NCBI RefSeq assembly: GCF_029227915.1
Contig: NC_079876.1
Span: 23,996,001-24,056,000, forward strand
Length of the DNA stretch: 60,000 bases
Origin: Hydractinia symbiolongicarpus
Lineage: Eukaryota; Cnidaria; Hydrozoa; Anthoathecata; Hydractiniidae
Direction of reading: 5' to 3'
The position numbers and the translations under genes are program-made. Position 1 is the stretch's first letter. Each line of letters begins with the position of its first letter. The notes under the pieces are model-generated. The model was given only the letters and a program-made list of their open reading frames with translations. It was not told the DNA's origin and ran no database searches. This document shows positions 47,301 through 59,082 of this stretch, one piece after another.

Positions 47301-50300
47301 TTCTCATTTCAATCTTAAGAGAAGAAAAGTATTCTAAAAACTTCATGCAAATTAAAAAAATATCATTTAAGGTTTATCATTTCTTGAATATGTTATAGTT
47401 TAGTAGACGACGTTTTAAAAGTTCTTCTCCCATTACGAGGAAAAGTAAAAAGATGTATAGAGTACGAAAGAATATTTTCAATAATAAAAAAATATGTTAT
47501 TGCTGTGCATGTAAACTGATTAACCAAACTTCTGTGCTTTCTTTTTAGTTTTAGATAAATTTTTAACAAAATGAAACATCAAATGTCTTCTATTGCAGGT
47601 TTCTCTTATGTCAAGTTTTCATAATTTGGTTGGATGGAATGGTCATGATACTGTCAAGGATGAAGGTATAAGTTTTATTTGTTGTGGTTTTTAAAGTTTT
47701 TTTTTTCTCCAGCTCGTTTTTTAAACAAAGCAATTGTGGTATTTGTACTTTTTTTTAATATTAGTCCTAAGATGATGTGTTAATTTTTTCATAGTGGTGT
47801 GTGCAGGTTATGGTGGAAATGTAAATTCATTGTTTACAGAAAGGTAGAGATAATGAATTACCGCATCTAGTAACCAAGCATGTGTTTATTTTTATATTCC
47901 ATCACTATCTGATACGAAACTTCATTTTCCAACATCTGTATAGTGGTATAGTGTAGGTCTGGGTAGATGTTATAGATATTTATACTTTCCAACTTAGCAA
48001 TATGTTTGGAATGGATATGAGTAATACAAGTTTACCAAGCAATCATGAATTTCAGGGAAATGTCTCCATTGTAGGTAGGAACTTTTTTGTACAGTTTATA
48101 GATTGAAGGTGTTTCAATTTTATCTTTATTATTTGATTGTAACAACAACAAACCACATCCTTTATCTAGCACTGCCAGCATCAACTGATAAAATGTCTAC
48201 CATGCTCCAATATACTGATGTTGAGTCCTTATGGACAGCATTTACGAAAAATACATACTTGCCTGGACAAGGAGAAGCCGGAGTTTCATCAGTATGTTTT
48301 ATAATATTTTAACATTTTTCAGGATCCTCGATTTTGAAAAGTCTCCCCAAATCTCCTCCAAAAGCATATTTTGTAACAGTTTTTCCCTCAATTCTCCTCA
48401 ACTTTTCTTTTACAACACCATTGTCGCATTTTCAAAATGCATAGAAATGCTATATGGGTACATCAAAAAAATTTCTGTACTAGTCACGTTACCATTAAAA
48501 TCTCCTACTCCTTGGGAAAAATATAAAAACATCTTTAGATATCCTCATTTTACTGTCATCTCAAAAACGGTTGAAAATTCTCATCAAAAGTCCTCAATTC
48601 TCCTCATATTTCACTCTTTCAAAAGAGTAGAAACCCTGTTATTTCTCTGTCATCTATTTTTATATTCCTCTGTCTGAGACTAAATAAAGTTAACTAAAAC
48701 CACAATCAAATTTCTTAAGTAATTTTTGTGTGTATAAAATTTTCTTCCGGTATTCTTATTTGTGAGGTCATAACATACCATTTACATGACAGTGATTAAG
48801 TGTTATCTATATAGGCTGGTACCACATTCAACGGTGCAGTTAATACATCTCGAATTGTTGCCGCAGGAGAGACAACAGTAAGGAGATCGTAAATGCTGAT
48901 TAAACTTGTACAAAAACGTTGTTTGTACGAAATATATGTTGAATTTATCATTTTGTTTCTTTAATTTAGGTGTTTACGTATGTTCTAGCATGGCATTTTC
49001 CCAACAGGTATATATTTTTTGTATGTTTCAGATGCTATCAATTTTTCAGTGCCTTATTTGTTGTTATAATTTTTTTCTACATAAAGGGCAGAATGCTAAT
49101 TTGGAGATAATCTCTTTAGATATCGTGATTGGACTGTTGGTGTGAACATACCTAACACTCAAATATACCTGGGTAATTATTATGCAAAGATATGGAAGAC
49201 AATGAGGGATGTAAGTCATTTTATACTTATTTGATGTATGTTTTGTGGCATTTCTTTCAAACTGAGTTACATACTACTGTATAACAACATGAACCACCTA
49301 AATGTTACGATAATATAGTGGTTTTTGGTTTGTTCGTTTGTTTGTTATTTAATATTTTTTTTGTATTCTTTTTTTTAAGCTACTTGGGTACATGGCAGAA
49401 AACATAGCTAACAATAGAGATCTTACATACAAATTCAGAGATTCGATGTTTACATCAACGTTGCCATGGCAATTAATAGACAGTGCTGCAGGAAGAGCAT
49501 CAGTTTTAAAGTAAGCTGTTGTGGAAAAACATTTTTTCTTAGTTTGTTGTGGAGAAATTACTTAAAACGCTTATCGTACTGAGGTTATGTGTGAATGTTG
49601 GCAGCTTGCACTTCAGAACAATATTTTAAGTATTTTAAGGTGGTAACTTCTTCTTTTAGCTTTTTTTAATTGTTGTGTGGGATAGGAATATGAGTATCAA
49701 CACCTCTTATAAGTCCTCAAAAAATAATGTTTGTATGCATTGTTCAGATTAGATTATAATTCGTGATCCGTTTAACAATTTTATGGTTCTCTGTAACTTG
49801 TTATTTATTTTTTAGTTCTCCTAGTTGTATGTGGCACGCAGATGGTAATTTTTATGCTTTTGAAGGTAAGTGTTGTTTTATGATGTCGTTGACGGGAAAT
49901 GTTGCTTTTAAATGTTGTGAGGCAGGTCCGGCTAAAGAAGGGCTGGGTCTGTTTTTTTTGTTTTTTAAATACAAAGGACAGTGTAAGCACTGCAAATCAA
50001 ACTAATCTTTATTATAGTAACTAATTATTACTTCGTCAAAAATCCCGGCGAATCATTACAAATATATCGTGTTTTCTATTTTGTACATTCTTAACTCGAA
50101 ATCTGCCTGTGTGACAAACAAAGAAATAATTCTAGTCTGGATTACTGTTTATTGACAAAGAAACTTGCAAAATTGTCTTTTAAAATTAACACCTTTTTTG
50201 TTATTGCAATTGAGCTCCTAATAAAAAGTCCACCATGTTAAAATTGGCAGTACTAAAGCCATGTCACTTTGAGGCCTGGTTCTTGCACAATGTATTAATA

Positions 50301-53300
50301 TATAGGAATATTTCTTTTTTTAGGTTGTAACCCAACATCAGGTAAAATGTGTTATTTAGTTTGAGTGAATGTTACCTGTTATTATGGCATATATCCAGTA
50401 TAAAGGAATTATTTTTGTGAACAAAGAATTTGATTAGTCTTGATGAAGCGAAACCTTTTCTTTTTAATGTGTTCCAATTTACGAATGTGGAGAATTTCTG
50501 TTGCTAGTTTGTGTATGCACACAGTAATGTACAGAATTGCAGAGTGCTGTTATATTGGTATATGTAATAAGTATTATTATTTTTAGGTTGCTGTCCACTT
50601 AATTGTACACACGTGTGGAACTTTGAGATGGCTTTAGCAATGTAAGTTTTTTCTATCAAATATTAAATACTTAGAATCTTAATCATCTATATCATCAATC
50701 GCATTGTTTAGATGAACAAAAAAAAATGTGGTGATTACAGTTTATTTTATCTTATAGTTTATATCCAGATGTTGAAAGAACGATGCGCGAAATTGATTTA
50801 CTGCATCAAATTACACCGCATGGCGTTATACCTAGGTAATCAATTTTTACCCAAAACATCAATTTTTTTTAATTTTTTTTGTTCACTTTTTTCTTCAACG
50901 TACCTTTTTTATACAGTCGTACACCTTGTCCCTTGGAATTGAAACGTTTATGGGCGACATGGCCTGATTACTCCACTTCACCAACATCTACTGCTATTTG
51001 TGTCGATGGAGAAATTGGAACCATATTCAAAGCGTACAGAGAGGTAAAATAGTTTGATCCTATTGGAAATCATCTATCTATACGTGTGCATATTACGTTA
51101 TGTTGTATATGTATATTTTTCATGTGAACTTAGGAAACTATGCGCTCAAATATATAGTTATTTGGTAGAAAATTTGATTTTATTGAATAACCTTTGTTGG
51201 TCACTTAAATTTGCTGTGTCGAACAGTTTGATTATGCGAACTCATTTTTAGGATGTCTAAAAAATAAAATAATTTATAACGTAGCGTAGGAGCAATTATA
51301 ACTATTTTATAGTCCCAAAAACTGCTGCATAATTACTAAGTTGTTTTATATAAAAGTGTATATAAGCACTGAAATTCATCAAATGGTCATAAAAAAGTTT
51401 AAGGGATGCAAGGGACAATTAATATTCATCTCGTGTGTATTTTGTAGCAAACATCGGCGGTGTGTGATACCTAGAACGTAAAATACCACGTTCAAAAAAA
51501 TGCTCGTCATAGTTTTTGTTGTTGTTAATTGAAGGCGATTAATGTTTGTTTTTTCTTTCCAGTACCGACATGGAGCATCTTTACAATGGTTAACTTCACT
51601 GTGGAAGCCATTAAAAGCAGTTATGAATCACTGGTTGATAGTGTTGGATGAAGAAAAGAATGGTAAGCGCATATGGAAATTTAACATATACATATTTATT
51701 ACGTGAATATCGTAGGGTTTTTTAATGCTACTTCAAACAGTTGTTCCAGAAACATTTTTTCTAGTTATATTTTGGGTAATGTGAAGGAAAGTAGGATTTT
51801 CTTTTAGTTGATGGTCCTGGTTGCTTATATAGTATTTCTCTTGTAAATTGTGTCCTCAGGTCTGATCTTTTTAGCGTGTATTTTGTGGAACTGTGGAATG
51901 AAATGTGCGATTGTTCTGGCTTTTTATGTATAGGTTTGGTGTATGGTCCACAACCGAATACATATGATGTAACTACGTACGGTTATTTGGTTGCTATTGG
52001 GGCGTTGTATTTGTGTGGCTTGAGGTAGGTGTTGCTGGCTTGCTTCTTCGTATCGTCACGTGTCATATGCTGTATGAAGTTCCTGTCTGCATGACTGACC
52101 TGAAATGTCTAAGTGATATTTCGTGATAGGTTTTCAAGGTTGTTTCGCCTTTTAGAAGTAAATACGCGCCTGTTTGTTAAAAATTGTATTCTTTCGTTGT
52201 GCGTTGTTGTAAAATACATGATTTTTCTTCTTTATCAGAGCAATGGAGGAAATGTCAAAAATCATGAACGATTCCGTATGTTTCTTTTATTGTAATATAC
52301 TTTTGCTGCGTTTCACATGTTTGTATTATTTGCTATGTAAACACTTCTTGCTTTTGTATTTATACAGTCGACAGTATAGTAAAAAATTACTCAGATTGTT
52401 TCAAAAATTTTGTTATCGGATGCTTTTAAAAAAATAGAGAAGCCTGTTTATCCTTTAACAACAATCTTTTAAAGTTTTTTCTATTTTTTCTACCAGGAAT
52501 TCGAAGCGATATGTCACGACAGATTTTTACTTGGTACAGTGAATCTCGACAAACAATGTTTCACAAATGGAAAATGGTACACTCAAGTTGTTGACCCCAA
52601 TCATCCTTCGAATTTGTTGGGTGATTGTAAGTGAAATATTTTCAATTGAAATTACGTTTATCTTCCTTAATAATCGGTTGAAGCTATTGATTATTTTTGG
52701 ATAACCTGTAAATTAACAGTAAAAAGGTCCTGGAGAAGATTTAGGCTTTTATTTCAGGAAACAGTTATTGGTTAACATATTACGTTTTTTAACATGAGAT
52801 TTTTCGAGTCACAAAATTTGCGTGTGTGTTTTTTTTTGTTTTTTTTTGCTATTTTTTTTTAATCACGCGAATTAAAATTATTTAGGAAACAGTCAGCAAT
52901 TCATACAAGATTTTTTCGTGTTTCACCGACTATTTTTCTGCATTAGAGCCTAATAATTAGTTCGTTTAAGATATCCCAGTAATTTGATCTATTTGAAAGT
53001 CCGTTAAAAATGAGGACTTTCATAAAAAAAGATGTAGTGTTAAAAAGTATTAAAAAGTCTTTAATCGATAGCAAATGACCAATTGACTGGCTTGATTTCA
53101 CTGTGACAAAAATGTCGGTTACATTTCTTCACAAAAAACCAAACATGATCTATGTTAAAAAATAAGTCAATAAAACAATGCTATTGCATGGGGAATCGTA
53201 GTGGTAGTGCTGTAGAATGTAATTTTTTCTTTTTCTGAAATATATATGTTTTTTTTTTTTGATCTGCTGTTGTTTTTTTTTCACTGATTTCAGCCACACA

Positions 53301-56177
53301 GATTGGTGCGATGTATGGGCAGTGGTGGGCGCACATATTGGGCTTAGGGTATTTGTTACCACCCGATCATATCAAATCACACTTAAAGTATACCTACCTG
53401 AGAAATTATGTTGCAAGTTTTGATCCAGGTAGGTTAAAATGTTTGTTTGAGTTCTAACGTCTGTTAATTCACCCTGGAATGCATGGAATTCAGAAGTTTG
53501 TTTTGTTGAGACGATCAGAACAACTCATTTCTAATTTCGCATATTTTTTCTTATGTAACAATTTTGAAAAGGAAACTTTTTGCTATTTTCGCGGTTTTTT
53601 GTAAAAAAATTTTTTACGAAATAGTCTCTAAGAATTTTGCTGCTATAAGACATTGTATAAATACTTGTAGAAAATAGATGAGAAATTTGGTAGAACCTCA
53701 AAAGTTTTATCCACAAAAAGATATAACTTTGTAGAGCCGCGAAAATATTATTTCCCGCAAAATGCAAAGACTGTGCGGTAAAGCTCAACCTCAAAAGTTT
53801 CTTCCACCAACACTTTATTTTCTTAAAGTATTAACATAATATTTATTTAGCCACTCAAAAACCTCGTGTGTTTTGTGACCAACGTGACAGTAACTGGGTG
53901 ACCGCAAAATGGGACGATGGAGACACACCAAGTAATCCTCTGCGTTACAGTTCTGAAGTAGGTTACCTTGAGTATGTTTGAAGAAATTGCACATCACGTG
54001 TTAATACAATGTTTCCTCAGCACTCACAGTGCACTCACTCACAGTACACTCACTCACACTGCACTCACTCACACTGCACTCACTCACACTGCACTCACTC
54101 ACACTGCACTCACCCACACTGCGCTTACAGTGTATCAACTGTCGCCTTCCCTTTCAGTATCTTTTTTTCTAAGCAGTCGAAAGAACGTCCTTAATTTTCG
54201 AGTATTTTCCAGTCGTCATAAGCGCCGTGACTTTTGTTTACGCATGCGCATTAAGAATAACTATGACTGGCAACGAAATGAGACCGGTCTTAAAGACGAC
54301 TTAAGTCTTGGTGCTAAATATTTAAAAGAATGATATACATCTTTTTTATGTTTAGTGAAAAAATATGAAAGATTTTACGCGTAGTTAGTATAAAAAGCTG
54401 TTCGTTTATAAAATTTAGATATTTGTTATGCCACTGCTATACATACCAGTGACTTATCTTTTTTTGCTTGTTTCTTTTGCATCTAATTTCCTGTGTGTAA
54501 AGCATGAAGTTTTTACAATTAATGTGATTAATGTGAACAATAAATGTGATTTACTGATTTATTTTAGTGGGCGTGGTCGGGTGTTATCTATCCTTTTGCT
54601 GCACTCTTGTTAACTGAGGGGATGACGTTAGAGGGCCTGGATGGTATGAATCTCGTTACTACATTATTCACGTAATTAAGCAGAGAAATAACTGTATAGT
54701 GGATAGTCGCTGCCTGTCCAATCTGCTAAAACTGCTGTAGCATACGATTTTATTTTCAACATAATCGGAGAGTTAAATTGCGAAAGGTTAAACCTATATT
54801 TTGTGTACAATACGGAATTACTCTTTAATCTTAAAGCAGTGTTCTTATTTAATAAAAATCTATGGTAAACTTTCCCCAAATGACTAAAAATTGCGAAATC
54901 GTCACAAAATTATCTTTTTTAATCGCCATCTTTATTTTATTAGTACTTAAAAAGACACGAGAAATGTACGATGGAACTCGACGCAGTCCATGGAACGAAA
55001 TCGAATGCGGTGATCATTATTCAAGACCGATGTCTGCCTTCTCTTTGTTCGTCATAGCAAGTGGACAGGTAAAAATTTAATCACGAAGGCATCTATTTTT
55101 TTAAGTCGTTTTTCTAAGTACTGTTCATGCTTTCAGAAGTTACATAAAAATGAAACTCGTCTGTTAGACAACTTCTATTTTATTTCACAATTTTTTTTAT
55201 TTCCAGGATTGGTCGTTCACACAGTCCGGAGATGTTAATCTTCGATTTAATCCTGTGATCAGTACGCAAGATTTCAATGGTTTCTTTGCGCTTGGTAGTT
55301 GTTGGGGAACTTTCAGTCAAACACGAAATACAAATAACAGCACATCTGTCAAAGTAAAACCTATTCTTCTTGCTTTTTTTTTTCTTCTTTCCTGTATAAA
55401 AAGAATTTCGCGTTGGATAGATTTTGCGGTTGAGATACAGTGAAAATTTTGCGGAATGTTAATTTACTTGTGACTAACAGGATCTGTTGTGTAAAATTTT
55501 TACAATATTTTACTCAATTTTCTTTTCTCTTGTTTCCATTTTCATCGTGTATTGAAAACATGTGTGTAACCTTTTGTTTTCAAAGAGATTTCTGTGTAGG
55601 ACCTGGGCTCAGAAGTTATCCTAGAAAACTACGATTCCTTTATTATCATTTACAACTTTTTTAACAGCTGAAAATCGAGTATGGTGAATTGAAGTTAGCG
55701 AAACTTCGTCTAAATCTTCATGCCCGTCGCGTGGATGTGATTATCAGTGATGATGACGTCATGCCGCCGTTCGTCATTGCAAAGGTAATGTTTGTTTGCG
55801 AAACAATATTTTTCTCGAACTTGCAAGGATATTTGTTGGAGATAGGAGGTGTTCGGTATAGAAAAAGGGTAGAAATGACAAAAAAAATTGAAAAGCAAAT
55901 TATTTGCTGGAGATAAAAAGAGTCTGCGATATACAGCAGACTCTCTTTATCTGGTGGTAGTGCTTCTATACTTATGCTTAGAGCAATATTTTAGGTATTA
56001 CTTGTATGCATTACTTTCTTATAAATGATAAACAACGAAAGGTAATATGTACTATTAACTTTCGTGACATTTTCTCCTCATTTACATTTTCTTTAGGTTG
56101 CTGATGGTTTCAGTTTGAATTTTCCAAACACACTTCATTTGTCCGGTGGAAAAGTGTTGTCTGTTCTGTGCAAATAA
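41326..56177 (+). CDS. PB1-GH116 (GBA2-like) glycosidase fusion, 34 exons
   Basis: Exons: 41326-41405, 42600-42702, 43065-43324, 44608-44652, 45192-45254, 45326-45402, 45691-45796, 46080-46165, 46317-46403, 46840-46985, 47599-47665, 47807-47843, 47998-48074, 48170-48291, 48815-48877, 48970-49007, 49120-49210, 49380-49510, 49816-49865, 50324-50341, 50587-50641, 50758-50835, 50917-51043, 51563-51662, 51934-52024, 52239-52275, 52497-52626, 53294-53428, 53851-53957, 54568-54643, 54944-55068, 55207-55353, 55668-55784, 56097-56177. Phases agree throughout, giving 1050 aa. Residues 6-75 look like a PB1 domain ([12 protein letters not shown]-type YQDEEGD at 52-58). The GBA2_N domain starts at PLGALGGG (205). 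The catalytic (alpha/alpha)6 domain has YAFEG with Glu576 as expected nucleophile, CTHVWNFE (589), NTYDVTTYG (711) and [12 protein letters not shown] (911). GH116 enzymes cleave beta-glucosides such as glucosylceramide. The acid/base Asp expected before GQWW is Gly793. No signal peptide or membrane segment is seen, which suggests a cytosolic protein. The start rests on one Met and the PB1 reading. Confidence 0.9.
42166..42340 (-). repeat. LINE 3'-end fragment
   Basis: The reverse complement matches the 3' end of the LINE at 36.7-37.0 kb: AAGAAAGTGTAGAGACTTG, GGCAGGAGGT, AAGAACAG, TTAGATC, CAGATTGGA and CCTGTCCAACCCATGCTAGC, ending in ATGATGATG. Relative to that copy it lacks about 40 bp around the GRPRKT codons. 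It lies in the first intron of the GH116 gene, antisense to it. Confidence 0.85.
47210..47287 (+). repeat. Intronic near-perfect hairpin, pre-miRNA size
   Basis: The arms are 47210-47238 (TTGACAGGGAACTTC then GTATATTTGTGCAT) and 47259-47287 (ATGTGCAAATTTTT then GAAGTTCCCTGTCAA), with a 20-nt loop. Fifteen terminal base pairs are perfect. The remaining 14 have three mismatches and two possible G-U pairs. The size and the sense orientation within the intron between exons 47599 and 46985 suit a microRNA precursor, though a small foldback repeat would look the same. Confidence 0.7.
54021..54124. repeat. Minisatellite, 15-bp unit, about 7 copies
   Basis: GCACTCACTCACACT repeats every 15 bp, with variants GTACACTCACTCACA at the left and a CACCCACACT unit at the right. 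It lies in the intron between GH116 exons 53957 and 54568. Open frames over it ([12 protein letters not shown] on the plus strand) are by-products of the repeat. Confidence 0.95.
55911..55952. repeat. Intronic 17-bp hairpin
   Basis: AGATAAAAAGAGTCTGC (55911-55927) pairs with GCAGACTCTCTTTATCT (55936-55952) with one mismatch over an 8-nt loop. It lies in the last intron of the GH116 gene. Confidence 0.8.
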
Positions 56178-56538
56178 GGCTCCGCTTAACTGCTATGTCA
56201 CCGGTCGGCTTTTTAAGTTTTATGTCTGTTTATTTAAAGGGAAACTAAGGTCAAAATTTTTTTTTTCATAAAAACGTTTATTATACTATTTAAAAAAGAT
56301 ACCTTAAATTTTTTTTCAAAAAAAATGTATTTTTATGAGGATTTTAGAGTAAAAAGGTTATTATTTACATCTCCGTTAGAGTACATAAAAAAACTCTACG
56401 ATGGAGAGCAATGACGTATGATCCGCGAGTGAGTAAGTGAAACCATACTATAAGGTTCGCCTGATTTGATGTATGAAGACATAAAAGATGAATTTTACTT
56501 CTTAACTATAATTGTACATTTTGTCTTTACTACTCAAA

Positions 56539-56928
56539 ATGCCAAGTTGCCTGGCATATGGATGTTCGCAAACCACTGGGAGAGTAACTGCTAAAAAAAG
56601 TTTTTTCATGATCCCAAAGCCAGTGAATACAACTGAGAAACTTCGCGTAGCACAATGGTTGCATAATATTGGTACTGGATTGAATGTAGAAACATTTCCA
56701 TTTGGGAAAAATAAAGTTGTATGTGAAGACCACTTCCATCCTGACTGCATAAAAGATGATTTAAAAGGACGTATAACGGGGATACCATCGAAACGGAAAG
56801 AGCTACTTTGTGGAGCAGTTCCAACTATTTTTAAACACAAAACTTACGAATTTATTAACATGGATGGCACTACCGTATTAAAACGTGATTCATCTTTAAA
56901 AAGAAAAATGCAGGAAGAATGCCTACAT
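56539..56928 (+). CDS. THAP zinc-finger exon of the transposon
   Basis: Starting at the Met at 56539 the protein opens MPSCLAYGCS, the usual THAP start. The C2CH zinc ligands are Cys4, Cys9, Cys62 and His65 (VVCEDHF). Trp40 and the closing AVPTIF at 93-98 complete the THAP signature. THAP domains bind specific DNA and occur in P-element and Kolobok transposases. A likely donor (CAT then GTGAGT) ends the exon at 56928; without splicing it stops at 56955. No downstream transposase exon was found before the element ends, so the gene is a fragment or encodes only a DNA-binding protein. Confidence 0.8.
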
Positions 56929-57570
56929 GTGAGTTACAAAAATCATGTTTTTTAATTTCAACCTTTTCTGGTACAACTCTTTTAGCGAACATATTTAATT
57001 AGATAGCCTGGTTTCTATATTGTAATTAAAATATAAATGTGTTTCGTAATTTTCTTTAAGTAGTGAAAATAAGTGGAAATTTTATAAAAATTTCCATAAA
57101 AAATTCTTAATAAAATTTGGAAAAACGCACGAATATTATTACTAGTATTACTTTTTATTATCATATGTTATTTTTGTTATCAATGTTAATGAAAACCAGG
57201 TTAAGTTTTCATGCGCACCTGGCTGGACTTCGAAGAAAAATATAAGGGTTGATCTACACTTCATTTTTTTATTCTAGACCGTAAAGAAGTTACTTAGTGA
57301 AAACAAAGAAACCACACTTTCACAGACATTACATTTCATAGTAATGCACCCAAGCCGTATATTGTCTGTATGCTGAAAAGCGTAGTTGTCTAAAAGAATA
57401 TAATATGTTTTGTTGTTGTGGAACCTAGGCCTTACAAAATGTTGTATATATATTTTTAAATGTTCTTTGACTCACATTCAGTAAACGAACTTTTATGTAG
57501 ATAAAGAACGCATTTTTTTTCGCATATGAAGTAATATTTTATATTTGTTTTGAAAGGTAGAATAATAAGC

Positions 57571-58016
57571 TTACTTGTTTTGAAAAGATTTTATATCCTT
57601 GAAATTATTTTGATATCTGCGATGTCTAATGCTTGCTGTCTCTAATACGGTGCGATTTAAACAAAGAATATTAAAATCTTTATGCAAGGTAATACATGTA
57701 TTCTCTTCCAGCTTTTCTCCCAGTAAAGTTGTAAACTCCAAACAACACTTGCATTCTTCAACAGTCATTAACTCGTGTATATCACATTTTTTACACTTAC
57801 ACCAATGTAAGTTTTCTAACCTGCTTGAGTCTAAATCCTCATCTTCGTCGTCGTCTGAAATATCATTCGCAGTTTTTGATGAACAAATGTTTTTCAACTG
57901 ACTTTCAGTATATTCAGGTTCGTTATCATAACACCCTTTGCAAATACTTTCATCTGTTTCAGAACTATATATTCGCTATGTTCACTAGCACAACTACTTT
58001 TTTCGCTGCTATCCAT
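57571..58016 (-). pseudogene. P2X7-intracellular-domain-like gene, decayed
   Basis: A Met at 58016 starts a Ser-rich acidic region. After an apparent 1-base shift near 57965 it continues SETDESICKGCYDNEPEYTE and SDDDEDEDLDSSRLENL. It then enters the Cys-rich block HWCKCKKCDIHELMTVEECK, CCLE, and later ITLHKDFNILCLNRTVLETA. This W-C-x-C-x-x-C ... C-C ... C-L-x-x-x-V-L-x-T-A pattern is that of the zinc-binding C-terminal domain of P2X7 receptors, which is widespread as standalone genes in invertebrate genomes. A likely donor lies at about 57576. A further piece reading AYRQYTAWVHYY follows an acceptor near 57367, but the phase does not join cleanly. The role in the element is unknown. Confidence 0.65.
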
Positions 58017-58250
58017 GACTAAGTGATTTTGAGTCTCGCGGCTCATACGTCATAATTCTGTATGGTTCACGAGGAACCGTGAATGGAGTACACGGTTAAT
58101 TTCAGAAAACCTTAGAACTTTAATGGGCTAAAACAGCCTAAATAATGAAAATTAAGAGTTAATTTTTTTTTCAATAGTTTATTTAGATGTTATACAACGT
58201 TCTTAATTTTTTTTTAATAACATTTTTTTTTGACCTTAGTTTCCCTTTAA

Positions 58251-59080
58251 AATTATTTTTTTAACAAAAATGTTGTCTACATTTCATTGTCATGTTTTAA
58301 GATTTGAACCCACAATTGGTAAATTTCAGCAACACTGGTTAATATTTTCACAAGTTAGGCAACACAACTCAAGTCTACACCGTCAAACCTTTTGATACCT
58401 GCTCCACATGAAGTAGTTGTGGTACTTACCACAAGAATATTAAACTCTAGATAGCTTCGAAAACAACAGCGTGTTTTTTTTTAAAATTGAGTATAACTCA
58501 TTCTTGTGAGAGGTTATATAACAATAATATAGACAATAAAGATGATTTGCAATATTGGGACAAGTTTTATTTTTAATGTAGAATGCAGTTGTTTTTGTTG
58601 AGAGCGTTCCATAATGGCAGATTTTGATGGAAGTACTAAGCCGTGGTTTTAATATAATCTAATTTTCGCAACATTACTAACGTTCAATTAAATCTTTAGA
58701 GATGTAATTTTTTTTCTCACAATTGTGTGATTTTATAGCTATCGTATTAATAGGCGTGTATTTTTATGTTGTGCTTAGAATAAGTAATATTATCTCTACA
58801 TTAATAATATCCGTACTCTGTGTGTTCATGCTGCGGGCACACGAAATAGCGTGGGATTTATAGGACAGGCGACCTACTGGGTTTTTTTTAACGGGTTACT
58901 GCTTAATTTTCCTCTATTATTTTTTGTTTTTGTCACATTTTTTTAAATATTATATTTGCATGATAGACGATTTTTTAACATTTTATTTTAACATAACGTA
59001 AAATTTTATTATATCTTGTACGGTGGGTTTTTTGGTATATTCTGACAATTTGATGATTAGACCAAAAACAATACCTGGAG
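58251..59080. other. Intergenic stretch without recognised genes
   Basis: AT-rich sequence after the TTAA element. AATAAA at about 58535 on the plus strand is a candidate polyadenylation signal for the GH116 transcript. No exon was recognised. Confidence 0.4.
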
Positions 59081-59082
59081 TT

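Larger units (their letters stand above)
56238..58246. mobile_element. TTAA-flanked, Kolobok-like transposon
   Basis: Termini AGGGAAACTAAGGTCAAAA (56238) and the inverse, TGACCTTAGTTTCCCT (to 58246), are flanked by TTAA at 56234-56237 and 58247-58250. TTAA duplications are made by piggyBac and Kolobok elements. AGGG ends and a THAP exon favour Kolobok. The 2.0-kb body has a THAP-domain exon on the plus strand and a P2X7-intracellular-like gene on the minus strand, but no transposase core, so it cannot move alone. It begins 57 bp after the GH116 stop codon and probably lies in that gene's 3' UTR; an AATAAA follows it at about 58535. Confidence 0.85.

Noticed and set aside
48231-48677. 148-codon plus-strand ORF in a GH116 intron
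   Set aside because: Its start overlaps a GH116 exon in another frame and the rest is pyrimidine-rich repeat-like intron with no domain.
53968-54333. Plus-strand ORF with repeated LTHTA
   Set aside because: It is produced by the 15-bp minisatellite and lies in a GH116 intron between two exons that splice in phase.
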